Below, in pieces: positions 6,445 to 7,752 of a DNA stretch of 7,752 nucleotides (positions within the stretch are counted from its first letter, which is position 1; each line of letters begins with the position of its first letter). A program made the translations under genes and the position numbers. Source of the stretch: Clostridiales bacterium (GTDB lineage: Bacteria; Bacillota; Clostridia; Saccharofermentanales; UBA5734); contig DMJC01000097.1 of the NCBI GenBank assembly GCA_003451915.1, forward strand, positions 1 to 7,752, written 5' to 3'. A model generated the notes under the pieces. That model was given only the letters and a program-made list of their open reading frames with translations, was not told the DNA's origin and ran no database searches.

Positions 6445-7553
6445 TCGCCGGCCAGTTCTTCGATGCCATCTTCATCGGGCTCTTCATCGACTGCAACATC
6501 TTGCAAACCTAATGCAATCTTAGCTTCCGCAAATTTTAACTGGGCAGCTTTGACCGAGGCTTTCATATCGTCAATCGCCTGATGCTGTGCTTCTTTTGCG
6601 GCATCCTGCAGTTCACTGACAACGTTCTGATAATCCTTTTTACCCTGTTTATCATTACCGGATGGTTTTTCCAAAGCTGCCAGCTGACTCTTAAGATCGG
6701 CCTTCACAGTATCCATCGCCGAGAAGAAAGTCTCTTTGGCAGCTTTCATTTCCTGATGGAAAATATCAAGAGCTGCCTGGAACGCTGCGGCCTGCTCAGG
6801 GGTCATGCCATCCAGATCATCTGGATCCTCATCGTCATCAGCCATTTCCATTGACTTGTTGTAGTCTTTGAAAGCATCTTTGGCATCAGGGAAAAGCTTC
6901 ATCAGTTCATTGATCTTTTTTGAACCGTAAAGGGCGATGGCCTCTTCAAGAGTCAGAGCTTCCTGCTCGGCTGCAACTTTCAAAATGATATAGCGGCCAG
7001 TGGAAAGACCGAGTGCAGCAGCTTCATCAGCAACTTGATCCGGGACATAAGCGCTGCGGACTTCACATTCGATGGCCTGCCGTTCCAATACTTCTTCGGC
7101 TGCTTTTTCTAACAACTCGGCGGCGTCTTCAACGACCAGCTGGTCGCCGTTGCTGACAGTGACGATCAAATAGGGCTCGGTTTCACTGGCCACAATATAG
7201 CCTTCGCTGATCATAGCCGCAACGATCAGCCGAACAGCCTCTTCAGCCGACTGGCCGATGACATCAACTGCTAATGTGACAGCCAAACCGTCATCATTAA
7301 AGGCTTTGACAGCTGTGACCAGGCCATCGGTCACCACCAGTTCGATACTGGGATTGACATCCAGGGAAACTGTGTATGACAGGGGGATTGCGGCTGTCGC
7401 TGACAAATTGACAGTTTCGGCTGCCGAATCTGTAGCTGACGGGATTGAGTTTTCGGGTGTTGCCGGCATTATCGCAGGAATTACTGCGAAAAGAACAGCG
7501 ATCACCAGCAGGCAGGCGATGGCAAGTGATAGAATTTTGATGTTGGATCGCAT
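6411..7553 (-). CDS. Membrane-anchored RsgI-like ectodomain protein with acidic C-terminus
   Basis: A 380-residue protein. Residues 1-4 are a short positive start, 5-30 a hydrophobic signal anchor or signal peptide without a lipobox. At 58-100 is the hallmark of the RsgI middle domain, YTVSLDVNPSIELVV followed by KAFNDDG, then a helix/strand unit to about 140 and the LGLSTGRYIILKVA element (181-194) that follows this domain in RsgI proteins. The cytoplasmic N-terminal domain that binds SigI in true RsgI is absent. Residues 238-249 are almost all acidic, 253-350 are Ala/Lys/Gln-rich helix (possible coiled coil), and 356-380 form a second acidic tail. It should face the outside of the cell. The ATG at 7553 has GAGGAGG 6 bases upstream; an upstream ATG at 7586 falls within the riboswitch. 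Expression is probably controlled by cyclic di-GMP. Function unknown. Confidence 0.8.
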   Translation of the reverse strand: MRSNIKILSLAIACLLVIAVLFAVIPAIMPATPENSIPSATDSAAETVNLSATAAIPLSYTVSLDVNPSIELVVTDGLVTAVKAFNDDGLAVTLAVDVIGQSAEEAVRLIVAAMISEGYIVASETEPYLIVTVSNGDQLVVEDAAELLEKAAEEVLERQAIECEVRSAYVPDQVADEAAALGLSTGRYIILKVAAEQEALTLEEAIALYGSKKINELMKLFPDAKDAFKDYNKSMEMADDDEDPDDLDGMTPEQAAAFQAALDIFHQEMKAAKETFFSAMDTVKADLKSQLAALEKPSGNDKQGKKDYQNVVSELQDAAKEAQHQAIDDMKASVKAAQLKFAEAKIALGLQDVAVDEEPDEDGIEELAGDQDEDDAEDQG

Positions 7554-7559
7554 AAATGA

Positions 7560-7566
7560 CCTCCTC
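7560..7566 (-). promoter_or_regulatory. Ribosome binding site of the RsgI-like gene, directly behind the riboswitch
   Basis: GAGGAGG on the minus strand, 6 bases before the ATG at 7553 and two bases after the last paired base of the aptamer. Its position makes it the likely target of riboswitch control. Confidence 0.85.
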
Positions 7567-7568
7567 TT

Positions 7569-7645
7569 TCGGCAGCTGGCTATCATGGGGTAAACGCCCG
7601 ACAGACCCTTTAGCTTTGCGTCACAGCCTTTCGACTGTTTTGCGA
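7569..7645 (-). ncRNA. Cyclic di-GMP-I riboswitch (GEMM-I)
   Basis: Read on the minus strand. A P1 of UCGCA (7641-7645) pairs with UGCCGA (7569-7574) with one bulge. P2 is ACAGUC (7633-7638) paired with GGCUGU (7623-7628) around a GAAA tetraloop (7629-7632). Next comes the family's invariant segment GACGCAAAGC (7613-7622). The P3 base GCUA (7611-7614) pairs with UAGC (7579-7582), enclosing GGGUCU and the AUGA segment. The order and spacing match the GEMM-I aptamer, which binds the second messenger cyclic di-GMP. There is no terminator between aptamer and start codon, so control is most likely at translation of the RsgI-like protein. Confidence 0.9.
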
Positions 7646-7686
7646 TTTACAGCAGGACATGAAATTGGAATAAGAGTTACAAAATG

Positions 7687-7715
7687 ATTTTATAGCCAAT
7701 GACAAATCATGTCAA
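7687..7715 (-). promoter_or_regulatory. Sigma-A-type promoter of the riboswitch-RsgI-like transcript
   Basis: A perfect TTGACA (7710-7715) and TAAAAT (7687-7692) are exactly 17 bases apart on the minus strand. Transcription would begin near 7680, about 35 nucleotides before the aptamer. Confidence 0.75.
7700..7714. repeat. Inverted repeat TGACA-N5-TGTCA over the -35 region, possible operator
   Basis: The plus strand reads TGACA, AATCA, TGTCA. The right arm coincides with the -35 box (7710-7715), and the rest lies in the spacer. A dimeric regulator bound here would block the promoter. The short arms could also be chance. Confidence 0.4.
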
Positions 7716-7752
7716 TAAGATGAAAAGCTTAAAAACTGCTGTCAGCGGACGC

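Noticed and set aside
7514..7530. Possible lipoprotein box (LAIAC) in the RsgI-like N-terminus
   Set aside because: The cysteine lies in the middle of a continuous hydrophobic helix and the -3 position is not leucine; a membrane anchor fits better.

Overview
The window reads as compact chromosomal DNA from a low-to-mid-GC Bacillota bacterium, probably a Clostridia-type anaerobe. The grounds are strong AGGAGG-type ribosome binding sites, sigma-A-like promoters, a cyclic di-GMP-I (GEMM-I) riboswitch and an RsgI-type ectodomain protein. The genus cannot be fixed from this sequence. No insertion sequence, CRISPR array, tRNA or rRNA was seen.

Layout: (1) 1-282 (+) is the 3' end of a LysR-type regulator. 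(2) 254-2029 (-) is a two-gene purine/pyrimidine-salvage-like operon: a divergent NCS2-type nucleobase permease followed by a type I phosphoribosyltransferase, driven from a near-consensus promoter at 2064-2092. (3) 2183-3460 (+) is metY, O-acetylhomoserine sulfhydrylase, which makes homocysteine from sulfide. (4) 3461-5038 (-) is a cytosolic GH35-like beta-galactosidase of the DUF5597 type. (5) 5039-5250 is a divergent intergenic region holding promoters, direct and inverted repeats, and what looks like the decayed N-terminus of a formamidopyrimidine-DNA glycosylase-like gene. (6) 5251-6444 (+) is a sugar-type MFS transporter. (7) 6411-7553 (-) is a membrane-anchored, very acidic RsgI-like ectodomain protein. 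Its leader (7569-7645) is a cyclic di-GMP-I riboswitch, with its promoter at 7687-7715.

The strongest signal is the riboswitch. The tetraloop hairpin, the invariant GACGCAAAGC segment and the P3 base pairing can all be read directly, and the aptamer ends two bases before the Shine-Dalgarno sequence of the RsgI-like gene. This suggests that a surface protein related to anti-sigma factor ectodomains, but lacking the sigma-binding domain, is switched by cyclic di-GMP at translation. The GH35 enzyme and the MFS transporter share a divergent control region and may form a glycoside uptake-and-cleavage pair. All three tail-to-tail gene pairs overlap or abut with no spacer, so any terminators must lie inside coding sequence. 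One strong hairpin in the last codons of metY is a candidate.
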